Counted from the stretch's first letter, positions 43,625-54,392 are shown. The stretch is DNA of 64,000 bases from Alentia gelatinosa (GCA_950022655.1 OX465583.1:9879798-9943797); one strand, 5' to 3'. Notes: a model not told the origin generated them from the sequence alone. Translations and numbers: made by a program.

Positions 43625-44325
43625 TCCTTAGGTTTATCGGCTATAGATTAAGGTTTCTTCCCAACACGATATCGAGTCTGTGCGGCAAAATACGGCACAC
43701 CTTTCTGTATGCGTCGACTAAAATTTCAGATGTCAGGCCAAAACAAATTAGTCATTTTATCAATTTCAGCTATATAATAAATATAGAACGACCAACCATG
43801 CTTTTACAATCTACAGACTCGATGATAATTCACGGTTCATACAGAACTCGGTGCAAACGCCTCGTTCCGTGCGAAGCGTAAATCATCATCTCGTATTGTA
43901 GCTGGAACAGCACGGTCAGGTCGTTCTATATCAATACTGGTCCGTACGAACCGTAAATCACCATCTCGTTTTGTAGCTGGTACAACATGGTCAGGTCGTT
44001 CTATATCAATACAGGTCCATACGAACCGTAAATCATCATCTCGTTTTGTAGCTGGTCCAGCATGGTCAGGTCGTTCTATATCAACACTGGTCCGTACGAA
44101 CCGTAAATCCTCATCTCGTTTAGTAGCTGGTACAGCATGGTCAGCTCGTTCTATATCAATACTGGTCCGTACGAACCGTAAATTATCATCTCGTTTAGTA
44201 GCTGGTACAGCATGGTCAGGTCGTTCTATATCAATACTGGTCCGTACGAACCGTAAATCCTCATCTCGTTTTGTAGCTGGTACAGCATGGTCAGGTCGTT
44301 CTATATCAATACTGGTCGATGGGAG
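43625..44325 (+). mobile_element. HT-G element with hairpin arm expanded to a 75-bp array
   Basis: G tail (GGCAAAATACGGCACACC, TTAGTCATTTTATCAATTT), then the G hairpin (ACCATGCTTTTACAATC to CAGCACGGTCAGGTCG). After this, five further tandem copies of the right arm, AACCGTAAATCATCATCTCG then GTAGCTGGTACAGCATGG (75 bp each), run to 44320. The 188-codon minus-strand ORF is this array read in a 25-residue period. Confidence 0.85.
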
Positions 44326-44628
44326 GGAGGTATCACTGTGGCTGTGAGCTGCTCCGGACCCGGTGAGTTGGCAGGGGCTGCGGCTTAGTCTGTCCGTTCC
44401 CACCCCCTACACCCCCCCCCACACGCCCTGCACACAGAGACGTATACGGCCCTACATTGATCCTACAATAGGGTCAGAGTTCTACTTGCTCTTGTGTTTA
44501 GCGAGGGTGTAACGCGGCCCACGGTTAGTGACACAAGAAACAAAGTACCGCTTGGCATTCTGTTTGACAGCTCCTTGGCTGTTCGGTTATTATTATCCTA
44601 GCCGAGTACACACTCTCAGATCCGTCTT
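44326..44628. other. Unassigned interval
   Basis: A C-rich stretch near 44400-44425; otherwise no repeat or gene recognised. Confidence 0.35.
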
Positions 44629-44850
44629 ATTATTTGTTGTCCATCGTGTACAAAGACCCCATTGGAAATGTACCACAACCCATTATATAAAACCTGTCAG
44701 ATACCATAACTGTGATATACGGATTCAACTCTGTGTGCAAGGAGATATGGGTATACAATCTCAAAGCCATTATAAACGGGAAAATAGTGCCTTTGTACTA
44801 TAGAGCAAAGAAATAGTCCCTATTGTTATATCCTTTGATATGGCAATTAA
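44629..44850 (-). mobile_element. HT-J element, copy 2, tail only
   Basis: CCATCGTGTACAAAGACCCC, AAAACCTGTCAGATACCATA and GAAATAGTCCCTATTGTTAT match 6240-6430. The J hairpin is absent. Confidence 0.75.
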
Positions 44851-45190
44851 GATTCTTGAATTTTGCCCTCCCTGAGCGAAAATTCCTCCATGGCAAGCCC
44901 CCAAAATATTTCTGATAAAATCCATTGATAATTGTTCCCGCCACATGGTGTTTTGGATGGCGTTAGGAGCAAGATGGTCACCTCCATAGAACTATAGCTA
45001 TGTACCCTATATACGTTCGTCATATATGGCTGTTGCCTTTCTAACTTTTATTCATATGGATCATGTAATGTATCTCGCTTGAAAGTATCCACTGTAACAT
45101 TTAAAACATCTCCGAATGATATCTTTTAAATTGTTTAAATCGGCTGGCATTTTCTTAGAAATGTGAGGGATAGATAACACATGAACGCTG
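44851..45190. other. Unassigned interval
   Basis: AT-rich single-copy sequence with no recognised gene. Confidence 0.3.
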
Positions 45191-45197
45191 TTCGACT

Positions 45198-45559
45198 CTT
45201 GAATACTTTATTAGACCGTGCTTGCAGAGATAGATACATTGCCTAAAGGTTAGAGTGATCAGATGGACTTCTAGCTTGCTGCAAAAAAGACCCTTCACTA
45301 TCGGCGCGCTATTCATTGTGATACTGGGAAAGGATCAGAGGGCCAGTGTCTCAGGTTCATAGAGGCATGCCCAGCTGACCATAACCAATAACTCGAGACA
45401 GAATCCTCGACCCAGGTAGTTGCAGAAAAGGCAAGTTGACTGGGTGCAAGAGGTTACAGAAAACGATCCATAGACTGAATGTACCCCAAACCTTTTAATT
45501 TCCATTCATATTCAATTGCAGTCTCATTCATCAATGATGAATTTACTTTTTGCTCCTAG
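45198..45559 (+). mobile_element. O-family element, copy 4
   Basis: Near full length: GCTTGCAGAGATAGATACA, AGGCATGCCCAGCTGACC, GGCAAGTTGACTGGG. Ends with the hairpin TTCATCA-A-TGATGAA and CTAG (45556-45559) followed by T. Confidence 0.75.
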
Positions 45560-45793
45560 TTCCAGAATTACGTCGTAGATAACTATTGCCATTCTCATGA
45601 GTGGAAAAGGGAAACGGATTCAACACCTGTAAACAATGCCTCCTCACGTTTTCAGATCTCATTTCTTGTTAATGAATTATTTGAGATAAATGTCTTAGCC
45701 ATAGCATTCTGAGAAACACTCCCATGGATCTAAAGCCAGGAAATATTATCTCAAAGTAATATCTCAGTGAATCATATTCCATGGCTATCTCTA

Positions 45794-46030
45794 GCTACCG
45801 ATCGGCTACAATGGGGAAGGATAGGCTATGAAAAATCCAACATATTGGATCTTTTCGGGAGCTCTACGATTTGCGTTTCCAATCGTATCCTATCTGTATC
45901 CGATCGGGGGCTATTGTAGAGTCAATCATAGAAATATAGTCCATTGCCACGATTTTGTCTGACCTCCCGCTGAGATTCTATTCCAGTCGGGAAGTCAATT
46001 GTAAGGCCTATCGGGACCGGAGTCAGCGTT
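45794..46030 (-). mobile_element. TA-flanked MITE family 1, decayed copy
   Basis: Matches the right two-thirds of the 23013 copy (CTCTACGATTTGCG, TTGCCACGATTTTGTCTGAC, AGGCCTATCGGGACC) at clearly lower identity and lacks intact ends. Confidence 0.65.
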
Positions 46031-46165
46031 GGAGGGTGCGCGGCTTAAGCCTGATGATGGCTGCGTGGGTGGGAGGGTGTAGAACTGGCTAGTTGGCGGG
46101 GTGCCAAGTGGGGAACAGCAAAAACCCACACACTAGACAAATACCTTGTTATGCCTGAGTTTTGG

Positions 46166-46211
46166 AATTCCACGCTCATTCATCAAAGGTCAACATACCG
46201 TTTGTCCCTAG
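46166..46211 (+). mobile_element. O-family 3' end fragment
   Basis: CACGCTCATTCATCAAAGG, then ACATACCG and a terminal CCTAG followed by T. Only the last 45 bp of the family are present. Confidence 0.6.
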
Positions 46212-47079
46212 TTATCCTCCAGTGAGCTATAATTCTTTTTTTTCAAAATCATTTATTGGTGTCAGTATATGTAGAGCAGTACAATATTAAGCAGGTCTAA
46301 GTATGTTTAAACAGGTCTAAGTGTGTTTGTGAGAACCAATATACAGGTTCAAACCTCAATTGAGCATGTACTTGAATATAGGAATTTACTGCCAGAAGGC
46401 ATTTGGATTGCAAGCCGTACTGTAAAACCGTCTGTAAAAATGAATTATGTGCTGAATAAACAAAAATAAAAAAGAGAAATAAATGATTTTCATAGTTTAA
46501 CCCTACCCTGTTAGTGGTAAAGTAATAAGTTCGGCTGGGCCATATAACATCAACATTAAAATCGAATTATATGAACACTGACCCTCCCTTTTCAATGGAC
46601 ATTCAGCAATTGTCTCTTTAAGTACAACAATGCGCGTTACCACAGACAAAAAATAATGAAAACGCCAGGGAATGAATGTGAAACTGATACGTTAATGGTG
46701 GGTGGCGAGTAAAACGGTTTGCTGTGTTCCCATTTTTCACAGATCGTTAATGTGATATAAACTTCTGCTGTTATTGATTTCCTTCCCTTTCACCAACCAC
46801 TCAGGTAACAAATATCGCACCCAAAACATGTATTGAGCCAATTTCACGGTTTTTTTTGCTGAGTCATTGCTCCCAGCCTGCCATTAATTCCTCGTCCGTC
46901 AAAATTCATATGAATGAAACGGCTTTTCACCGTTTTACAAATCATTGTAATAGCTGGCCTTTATTTCGGAATGAAGATAACCATGACTTAATTGTGAAGT
47001 TTTGATTAAATTCTCTGGGAATGCAGATGTTAATTTTGTTACAATACATTCTTTTTATTGAAGATACCTGCATAACTCT
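46212..47079. other. Low-repeat interval
   Basis: Contains an A-rich retroposon-like tail (GCTGAATAAACAAAAATAAA, about 46450-46480) and a consensus Maf/NF-E2 site TGCTGAGTCAT (46857-46867). No coding exon recognised. Possibly a conserved non-coding element. Confidence 0.35.
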
Positions 47080-47090
47080 CTTTATACTAC

Positions 47091-47365
47091 CCCTCATATA
47101 AATTTCCGTAGACTTAACATGGTGTGACTGTATGCCATGGTTATGCCATATACCATTTTTATGACACGGGTGATATATGCAATTAAAAACACGTGACGGG
47201 GATAAAATCTGAACGTCACTCAAATGCATATGATTGTTTATATGGCGTGGGTTTCTTTGCTGAATGATATCACAAAGCAGAGCTGAGTGATATCTGTAGC
47301 AGAAGACAATTTCGCGACGTTTCTTCATATTACCAAACTGTATCTGAAACCAGTCAATATTGTGC
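47091..47365 (-). mobile_element. HT-D-type element fused to an HT-E end
   Basis: Tail TATACTACCCCTCATATAA to GTGACGGGGATAAAATC. A decayed hairpin with tip CAAAGCAGAGCTGAGTG is followed by TATCTGAAACCAGTCAATAT, the outer end of the HT-E hairpin. Evidence for exchange between subfamilies. The 141-codon ORF here is not a gene. Confidence 0.6.
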
Positions 47366-47447
47366 ATTCATTTGGAATATGTTGGATCGAAGCTGGCAAG
47401 GATTCCCATTCTATGGCACCTCTGTAGTCTGGTGAGTTCGATTGGGA

Positions 47448-47503
47448 GACTATTGGCCAGACGATCTACAGTCGTCACGTTTTAGTCGTGTAGTGTAAAC
47501 GCC
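47448..47503 (-). mobile_element. L-family end fragment
   Basis: GACGATCTACAGTCGTCACG followed by TAGTCGTGTAGTGTAAACGC, the complement of the L left end. Confidence 0.55.
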
Positions 47504-47619
47504 GGGAAATACTCATCTTATTTCCCATTTGTCACACGTAATTCAGATATGACAATGGGTTTTATTCTTGGCAATTTGCAAAGCGTAATTCTTGTACTTC
47601 CGCTTATTTGATGTGCCTA

Positions 47620-47903
47620 CTATGAAGAGACGTCACGAGTTTCAGTCTGAGTTTATTTATGCCACGCATTTTGTTGGCTCCATACTTTCACGAGTCGAAG
47701 ACGAGTGACATTACGGAGCCAACAAAATGAGTGGCATAAATAAGCTCAAACTCAAACGAGTGGCGTCTAGATTTTATCCTTCCCCATTTCCATATTTTTT
47801 CTGTATCAGAAAGTAGTGGCATAAACAACACTTTATGTCACACCCATGACATAAACAAATCCCATGTTAAGCCTATGACGTTTTTTATTAGGGGTAGGAT
47901 AAT
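47620..47903 (+). mobile_element. HT-D element, copy 4
   Basis: Hairpin arms GAGTTTATTTATGCCACGC with CATTTTGTTGGCTCC and the complementary GGAGCCAACAAAATGAGTGG; tip GAGTCGAAGACGAGTG. Tail GATTTTATCCTTCCCC to TTTTTTATTAGGGGTAGGATAA. Confidence 0.8.
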
Positions 47904-47928
47904 GAGTCGTACACTGTTATAAGGGCCT

Positions 47929-48118
47929 CGGGCCTGTTGAATAATATAGGATCGTGCATGAATGGGAGATGTGGGTCAACTCTATACAACACTTATAGAC
48001 AGTATTATAGACATCTAAGACTGTCTTAGCGAACAGACTTACATATCATTAAACGATAACCCTTATACGAGGTACAGAAAAGGGTCTTCATGTACGATAC
48101 TAGTGTATTCAACGGGGC
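47929..48118 (+). mobile_element. H-family MITE, copy 6
   Basis: CGGGCCTGTTGAATAATATA at the left and GTATTCAACGGGGCCC at the right. It lacks the TTCTGTATGCC segment where HT elements insert in other copies, probably through deletion. Confidence 0.75.
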
Positions 48119-48121
48119 CCT

Positions 48122-49071
48122 GTTTATGCATGCCCAAATTATACTTCGAATGACGATTAAATGTAATTTCGTATGGATTTAGAATATTTCAAGGTGTAAA
48201 ATAACAAAAAAAACTAGGGATTTAATCCATGAATTGTTACTCACTCACGGATATCAACAGGGCAAGTATTTGAAGATCCGAGAGTTCATAGAATAAACAC
48301 CCAGTCAGTTTTCTCACTTTATTAGCAGTGATGAGTCCATGAGCTCGTGAATGCTCCCTTTATCAGAGCCTACGATACGTTTATCTATTATCAGCATGAC
48401 GTTTGAGACTGTCACTCAATTGAGTGGCAGGTACCAATCAGTCATGATCTATTCGATAAGCCCGAGCGTTAAGCCAGTAAATACCTCCGCAGTGAGCCGG
48501 CCGCACTCACCGACCACAAGGTTGAGATTTTAATCCTTGGGACCAGACGGCAGAACGGCTCCGGCCGAGTCTGGAGATCTACATATGTATTTCATACCCT
48601 GAATAAAATTTGATAAAAAAAATAAATAAAAAAAAAGTAGAGCCTTTCTGCTTTTTTTTTTTTGCTTTTAAAAAAAAAAGTATTTTCCACAAATCATAAC
48701 AAGGATGGTCTTCCTTTGTGGCATTTCAAGCGATTACAGGAATTTTCCGTTGACATACAAGCTCACCTCATACTTTATACTGTCCAAGATGGACTGTGTT
48801 GATTGTTTGAAACAATAAGTAGAAATAGAAAACTCATTGTATCAATGATGCCCCACCACCAACATAGTAATATAACAGAGGTATGAGAATGAGATGAGGT
48901 TTGATGAATGAAATAGAATAATCTATATATATATAAGGTCAAAATACTTCACTTGTCTACATTAACAGGTAGAAAAGTTATCACACACACATGTTTATGC
49001 TGTATTCCATTTCTAACATTGCAGATTCTTAGAGTTCATCTAGAACTCTAGGTATCTGCAATGCTTTCTTC
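48122..49071. other. Interval with a retroposon-like 3' end
   Basis: Near 48500-48641 a GC-rich stretch (GACCAGACGGCAGAACGGC) leads into CCTGAATAAAATTTG and an A-rich tail with AAATAAATAAA. This is typical of a LINE or SINE 3' end inserted on the plus strand. The rest is unassigned AT-rich sequence. Confidence 0.4.
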
Positions 49072-49172
49072 TATAGAGGAAACCTATGAAAGTTGAGGGG
49101 CAGAGCTCGTATCCCATTGAGTTTGAATCGCGTAGTAATTCACAAGGTGAAGCCACGTGAATTACGTGAATC
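49072..49172 (+). mobile_element. HT-A element, copy 9, cut by U
   Basis: TATAGAGGAAACCTATGAAA through the tip CAAGGTGAAGCCACGTG, then replaced by U-type sequence. Confidence 0.7.
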
Positions 49173-49221
49173 GTTAAAAGATATTTATATCTGATTATAG
49201 CCAATGATACCACAAAAACAG

Positions 49222-49575
49222 AAGCAATGACCCCCTGGGGGTGTTGCTCCACGATTTGTGGATCGCAGAATAGCAACCTGAGGTCAAAATCGTTACTAAA
49301 CACTCAGCCAGGCTTCCATTGCTCCTAGAAATGTGAGAAAAGCGTTGCTCCAGCGATATCCGATCATTTCATGTAGTTTCGTTATTATGTTGCATCATTA
49401 CCTTTTAAAACACCGCATTTTCAGTGTCGGAGGTGAAAGGTTCATTAGATTTTTATTTGGATATAGATGGCGACATAATTATATTGCGATCTGCAAAAAA
49501 AAATCTGGAGCAACGATTTCGACCTCGGATCGCTATTCTGCCATCTGCAAAATGTAGAGCCACGATCCTTGGGTA
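49222..49575. mobile_element. U-family element, copy 2
   Basis: CCCTGGGGGTGTTGCTCCACG at the left and CGGATCGCTATTCTGCC to TAGAGCCACGATCC at the right are inverted partners (GATCGCAGAATAGCA). It sits between truncated HT-A and HT-C. Confidence 0.55.
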
Positions 49576-49597
49576 TTGGCTCCACCATCACAACATT

Positions 49598-49870
49598 CCT
49601 ATCAACATTGTCGTTCTCCACGAGTTTGATGCGGTGTGATATGAACGAGGCGACAGCCGAGTGAATATCACATAGCATTCAAACGAGTTGCAGAATGACT
49701 TCTCTGACCAAAACGAGTTGCTTTCTGTATTCATCTCAACCTGTACACACTAAAAGAATGGACGTCACACAGGATATAAACCATGGGGAACGGACTGCAA
49801 TACTTGAAGGGGCATGGAGAACGAGTTCCCAGTGTTAAGCCTATGGACATTTATTCCAGGGGTGAGATAA
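49598..49870 (+). mobile_element. HT-C element, copy 3
   Basis: Hairpin TTGTCGTTCTCCACGAG with tip GAGGCGACAGCCGAGTG. Tail TTCATCTCAACCTGTAC, ACACAGGATATAAACCATG to CCAGGGGTGAGATAA. Confidence 0.83.
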
Positions 49871-50480
49871 GTCATGGTTTTTTTTACAAATTCATTTTCA
49901 ACTATTCATATCTATCAGTTCATCTCTAGAGAGATGTTTTACAACGAAATAGTCGTACGGCTATCTATATACAATCTTCCAGAATTTTCAGTTCACAGTT
50001 ATAATCTCACATTCAGTAATTGGTTACATTCTTCCTAGGTTTTCTACCTCGCTCCTTTCATTCTTCCTCAATGAGTTTTGTAGTGGTCACCGCTTTCTTC
50101 TTTTCCTTTATCACATTTTTTAACTGGCGATTATTATCATTCCCTTTCTTTACTCTTTATTATTCATAAACCTAGACATTTAACACAATACATCCATACA
50201 AACGAGAAGCATCAACGCCTTGACCCAGGAAAGGGCCACCACCCACTCGGCCTGGTGCGCGGGAAGGAGGGAGAGGGGCGGTGTTTGTCTGCGCCGGGGA
50301 GCGGTCGATCGATGGCTGGTAATGGTTCTCCACCTCCAAGTGTTAGTTCTATTTGATGGAGCGCCCCCTGGCCACTAAAGTGAGCAACTCTTGACGCCGC
50401 GCCTCCTATGATGACGACGCAGCTCTCAGAGTGGAGTGTGGCGTGGGCCGTGTGGGGAGGACTCGCTACAATGCCGCTCT
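49871..50480. promoter_or_regulatory. Low-repeat block turning GC-rich, with CTCF-like site
   Basis: 49871-50215 is AT-rich and unassigned. 50220-50480 is CpG-rich with a GC box (GGGGCGGTG) and a CTCF-like site on the minus strand (50359-50375). A promoter is plausible; no exon recognised. Confidence 0.35.
50359..50375 (-). promoter_or_regulatory. CTCF-like binding site
   Basis: The plus strand reads GAGCGCCCCCTGGCCAC, i.e. GTGGCCAGGGGGCGCTC on minus, close to the CTCF core consensus. Its orientation converges with the site at 877-891. Confidence 0.5.
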
Positions 50481-50484
50481 TGTG

Positions 50485-50832
50485 GCTGGAGGATGGATTT
50501 CCACAGGGATCGACTGTAACACAGTGCTTAGTTAAAGTACTGAAATAGTGTGTGGAGAGTGTGGACTATTACTGGAGAGTGTATGCAGGAATGGACTCTC
50601 ATACAGTGCTTGGTTTAAGTACTGAAATAGTGTATGGAGAGGGTGGACTATTACTGGAAAGTGTACACATGAATCGACTGAAACACAGTGCTTATTTAGA
50701 GTATTGAAACAGTGTATGGAGAGTGTAGACTATTACTGGAAATTGTACACAGGAATGGACTCTAATACAGTGCTTAGTTTAAGTACTGAAACAGTGTATG
50801 GAGAGTGTGGACTATTACTGGAGAGTGCGGTA
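50485..50832 (+). repeat. 85-bp tandem array, four units
   Basis: Units start near 50500, 50588, 50672 and 50751. Each has ACAGTGCTTAGTTTAAGTAC and GTATGGAGAGTGTGGACTAT followed by TACTGGA. Confidence 0.9.
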
Positions 50833-51057
50833 TGTGTTAGACTGGTTCCCTGTCCCAATGAAATATGGGACAGGTAATGCCTAGCTAGTGAGCGACCTTG
50901 AACTTTCGCTGATTCCTCACTGTTTTGGAATTGCAAGGATAACCAGCACAACCTCTCTCCCACTCTCCTATCAGATACCCTGCGCTCTTCTTCCTGCGGC
51001 GCGAAAGACTGCTGGGAGAGTGCCTCTCTCTCTCACGAGGTTCCCCAAATAGAAACT

Positions 51058-51540
51058 GGAGGTGTTAGATGGAGAATTGCTGTGCTATTTAGTTAGATTC
51101 ACATAAATGGTGAACTTAGATCTCCAAAATACCACTTGCAACAATTACAAACCTTCGTTCAAGTCTCCTCCCGGAGGTATTCCCTCAAATGAGACGAGGA
51201 TTTCTCTCCCTATTGACGAGCTCTCGTCCACTGTGTCGTCCGTGGAGGACTCCTTCGTCTGGTCCGTTGTCCCCAACGAAAGTTAAAAATATTACGACCC
51301 CATCGGTAGTGTGTCTCAATTACTTCTGTTCCGAGTTGTTTCAGTCGGAAATATTCACCGAGATCGAATAACAACTCGGTGAACATTTTCGACAGAAACA
51401 ACTGGGACCAGATTTCATTCGGGCACACTGACCATGTATCCCTGTTCTCCACGCTAAGCATAACGCCAGCCTATAACTCAGACGTAGCGGTGGCAGGCGT
51501 GTGCATGAGAATCTATAGCCGGGCTGGTGGGGTTCATTAA
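51058..51540. repeat. Dispersed repeat paired with 55108-55365
   Basis: TTAGATGGAGAATTGCTG, CTTCGTTCAAGTCTCC and GAGACGAGGATTTCTCTCCC have counterparts at 55113, 55228 and 55290. At 51210-51380 inverted segments (GAGTTGTTTCAGTCGGAAAT with AACAACTGGGACCAGATTT) suggest a decayed terminal repeat. Confidence 0.5.
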
Positions 51541-51583
51541 CTCTACTCTCACGAGGTGCGATGACAGAGAGCATCCCTCCAGG

Positions 51584-51888
51584 GACCTGTTTCACTAGTT
51601 TCGTGACATGTCTGTGACACCATACAGACATTGGGGTTGTCTAGTTTCGTGACAACACAAGTAGCTGCCCTTAGGAAAAGACAGACCCTAAACATAGGAA
51701 TTAGAGAAATCTGCACACCAGGGACCTGTTTCACTAGTTTCGTGACAAAAGTGTTAGACAGACATGAAAAGCGGCACCAACAGTGCAAGCAAGAACGGCC
51801 AAAATGGAGTCTAATGTCTAGTTCTTATGAAACCAGACACACCATCTAGACGCCCTCTAGACATGTCACGAAACTAGTGAAACAGGTC
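51584..51888. mobile_element. N-family MITE, compound copy 1
   Basis: GACCTGTTTCACTAGTTTCG occurs at the left end, again internally at 51723, and inverted at the right end. The outer flanks are CCAGG and CCTGG. The same compound layout occurs at 59182, so the three-terminus form has itself transposed or been copied. Confidence 0.8.
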
Positions 51889-51984
51889 CCTGGACCCAGA
51901 GACAATGAGGCACCCAGCCCCCACCACCACCACCCCACATCTTACCGTCAGCTGGGTAAGATGCACGCGCACTGCGTTACAACT

Positions 51985-52325
51985 GACGAGTCTGAGGTCC
52001 GTTTTATTACAGCGTGCTTGCACGTGCTAAATACATCATCTAGAGGTTAGAGTGGTCACATTGAACTTTCAGTGTGCTTCCAGAAATCTATCCCTTTACT
52101 ATCTGCATGCTGTTCACTGTGATAGTGAGAACAGAGCAGGGAGCCAGTGTCTCAAGGTCTTAGAGGCATGCCCAGCCGACCATGACCAATCACTCAAGAG
52201 CAAAATACCTGAGGACCCACTGGTGCTTGATGTGTTTTGATCCTAGATTCAAGCAGTTGGAGAAATTGCAAGTTAACTGGGTTACAGAAAACTATCCATG
52301 GGCTAAATCTAACTAAAACCTTTTA
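51985..52325 (+). mobile_element. O-family element, copy 5, lacking 3' end
   Basis: GCGTGCTTGCACGTGCTAAA, TAGAGTGGTCACATTG, AGGCATGCCCAGCCGACC, then CCTTTTAATTGTTATTTATT joined straight to the 5' region of the next copy. A head-to-tail O dimer. Confidence 0.75.
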
Positions 52326-52334
52326 ATTGTTATT

Positions 52335-52744
52335 TATTAGAGCGTGCTTGCACGCCTATATACATCATCTATAGACCTACAGGTTAGAGTGGTCACATAT
52401 ATACACTTTCGGCGTGCTGCCAGAAAACTATCCCTTCACTATCTGCATGCTATTCACTGTGATAGTGTGAAAGGAGCAGGGTGCCAGTGTCTCAGGGTCT
52501 TAGAGGCATGCTCAACTGACCATGACCAATCACTTGAGACCGAAATACCTCATTGACCTATTGGTGCTTGACCTTGATATTTTTGGATCCCAGACTCAAG
52601 TGGTTGCAGAAATAACAGATTGACTGGGTTCCATTAGCTTACAGAAAACTATCCATGGACTGAATGTAACTCAAACCGTTTAATTGTTATTCATGTATAT
52701 TTGCACGCTCATTCATCTATGATGAACATACCGTATGCTCCTAG
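52335..52744 (+). mobile_element. O-family element, copy 6
   Basis: The most complete copy, GCGTGCTTGCACGCC to CTAG at 52741-52744 followed by T, with a terminal hairpin TTCATC-TAT-GATGAA. A second 3' terminus (52752-52792, GCACGCTCATTCATCTGTG to CTAG) follows in tandem. Confidence 0.78.
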
Positions 52745-53017
52745 TTTATAAATGCACGCTCATTCATCTGTGATGAACATCCTATTTGCTAGTTTTCTTA
52801 GCTGACGAGAGTTGAAGGCCCGAAGAGAGGTCGTATGAGGGTTTGGGTTTGATAAGTCAAAGTATTGTGGGGAAGGAGAGTTGTAGCCGACGATCCATGA
52901 GGTATCATCCATTCATGTTTTATTATTTATTGTCGAGCTCGTCCAGAGTCTCCTTCACTTCTCCTGGTGGGCGACACCCCTAGGGGTATCATGGGTGATT
53001 CATAATAAGTCCACTAA

Positions 53018-53373
53018 ATAAAAAAAACTTGTTTCTCATCACCAAGCCATGAAAAATATGACAAGGGCGCTTTTTTTTTGCTTTTTTTTTTGCTATATCA
53101 AAGATGCCAGACATACAGTAAAACCCCGCATAAGCAGACACCCTCCGATCCGGGCCACAGTGGCTGCTTACGCGGGGTGTCTGCTTACACAGGGTTTCCA
53201 GATTTTTACTAGCTATACATTTAATGCATCCCTGACATCAGGAGCTTTAATTTGATACTAAATACACATACCTTTCATAATTTCTATCAAGATTCATCTA
53301 TTTAAAAAAAAAAAAATCTTCTAAAATCGTTTTTTTGTGATGCGCGTGGTTATGAGAAACAAGTTTTTTTTAT
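53018..53373. mobile_element. MITE with AT-rich terminal inverted repeats
   Basis: Left ATAAAAAAAACTTGTTTCTC and right GAGAAACAAGTTTTTTTTAT form an inverted pair about 355 bp apart. Inside, ACAGTAAAACCCCGCATAAG and CTTACGCGGGGTGTCTGC resemble pogo/Tigger-type termini; a related stretch is at 57080-57200. Confidence 0.55.
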
Positions 53374-54364
53374 GACTGGCCTAACAAATGAAGCTTATTT
53401 ATCAATTTCATGTTTAAAAATTTCTCTCGCATCCGGTGTGGAAGAAATCCCGGTCCCTGGAGTGGGTTTGGGAGTTTCCCGGTGGGAAAAAAAATTTCCA
53501 TACTCGCAATTATTGAGAGTAAAAAGAATCTGTTCACGAAAAAATGACTATGAACAACATGCAGCAGAAAAAATCAAACAATTCAAGGACCGTGGCTACC
53601 CACAGTGGATCCTTGACGAATGTGCACAAAAAGTGGCACAGATAGACCGAAACGAACTGATCAACAAGGAGAAGAAAAACACAGATGACGGGGAAGACAA
53701 AACTTTCCTGATCACCACATACCACCAAAACGACAACACTGTCGGAAAAGTGGTACAAAAGAACTGGGAAATTCTAGGAAAGTCGACCACGACTAAAAAG
53801 CTATATGAAAGTAGACTCGTGAAAGGCTTCAAAAGGCCAAAAAACCTACGGGACTACCTGGTACGAGCCAGAACTTCTTACAATCAACCCTCGGGGAAGG
53901 GCATCCAAAAGAGGCCCAACCGCAATGAATGCAAGACCAAGAATTGCAAGTACTGCGAGAAAATAGCAAAGGATGGGAAAACAACAAGTAAAACCACTGG
54001 GAAAACACACCAGACAAAGCACAATGTCACGTGCAACAGTTCCAACTTGATTTATTGCATCACATGTAAAACATGTGGTATGCAATACATCGGGCAAACA
54101 AAGAGAAAGATCAAGGAACGAATGCGGGAACACATGAGAACAGTGGAGAAGAGAAGCCAAATAAGTGACGTGCCAAAACATTTTGGCAAAAAAGGTCACC
54201 ATGGCACCGACGATATGGAGTTCAAAATACTGGACTTCATACACAGCCATCCAAACGGAAGGCAGGCCAGGGACCTGAGATTGAAAGTTGAATACAACTG
54301 GATACACAGGATAAAAACCCAGGCCCCCTCGGGTCTTAACACCATGGACAGTAGGTACGGTTGA
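53372..54364 (+). pseudogene. Penelope-like retroelement ORF, C-terminal part with GIY-YIG endonuclease
   Basis: A 330-codon open frame covering the C-terminal part of a Penelope-like (PLE) protein. Residues 44-77 (from YSQLLRVKRICS to FKDRGYP) and 113-167 (VVQKNWEIL, RPKNLRDYLVRAR) match the region after the reverse-transcriptase thumb. Cysteines 187, 192, 195 and 221 form the linker zinc-binding region. The GIY-YIG nuclease follows: LIYCI at 226-230, YIGQT at 239-243, an Arg-containing helix at 247-254, a conserved Glu at 307 and terminal GLN at 321-323. This domain nicks target DNA during PLE integration. The reverse-transcriptase core is absent. The first 40 residues come from an inverted copy of the element's own 3' region, so the ATG at 53372 is incidental. 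Uninterrupted for 990 bp, so a young copy, but non-autonomous. Confidence 0.88.
53410..53491. repeat. 82-bp perfect inverted repeat, left arm
   Basis: Starts ATGTTTAAAAATTTCTCTCG and ends CCCGGTGGGAAAAA. It is the exact reverse complement of 54393-54474, by letter-by-letter comparison. It lies within the 5' part of the GIY-YIG ORF. Confidence 0.95.
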
Positions 54365-54392
54365 TGGAACTTGAACGCCACGTCAAAAAAAA

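Noticed and set aside
43837..44403. 188-codon minus-strand ORF with 25-residue repeats
   Set aside because: It is the 75-bp array derived from the HT-G hairpin arm read in frame.
46942..47367. 141-codon minus-strand ORF
   Set aside because: Spans the HT-D/E chimera and flanking AT-rich sequence; no domain and no sign of coding constraint.
53534..54307. Long minus-strand ORFs opposite the PLE ORF
   Set aside because: Shadows of the GIY-YIG coding frame on the opposite strand.
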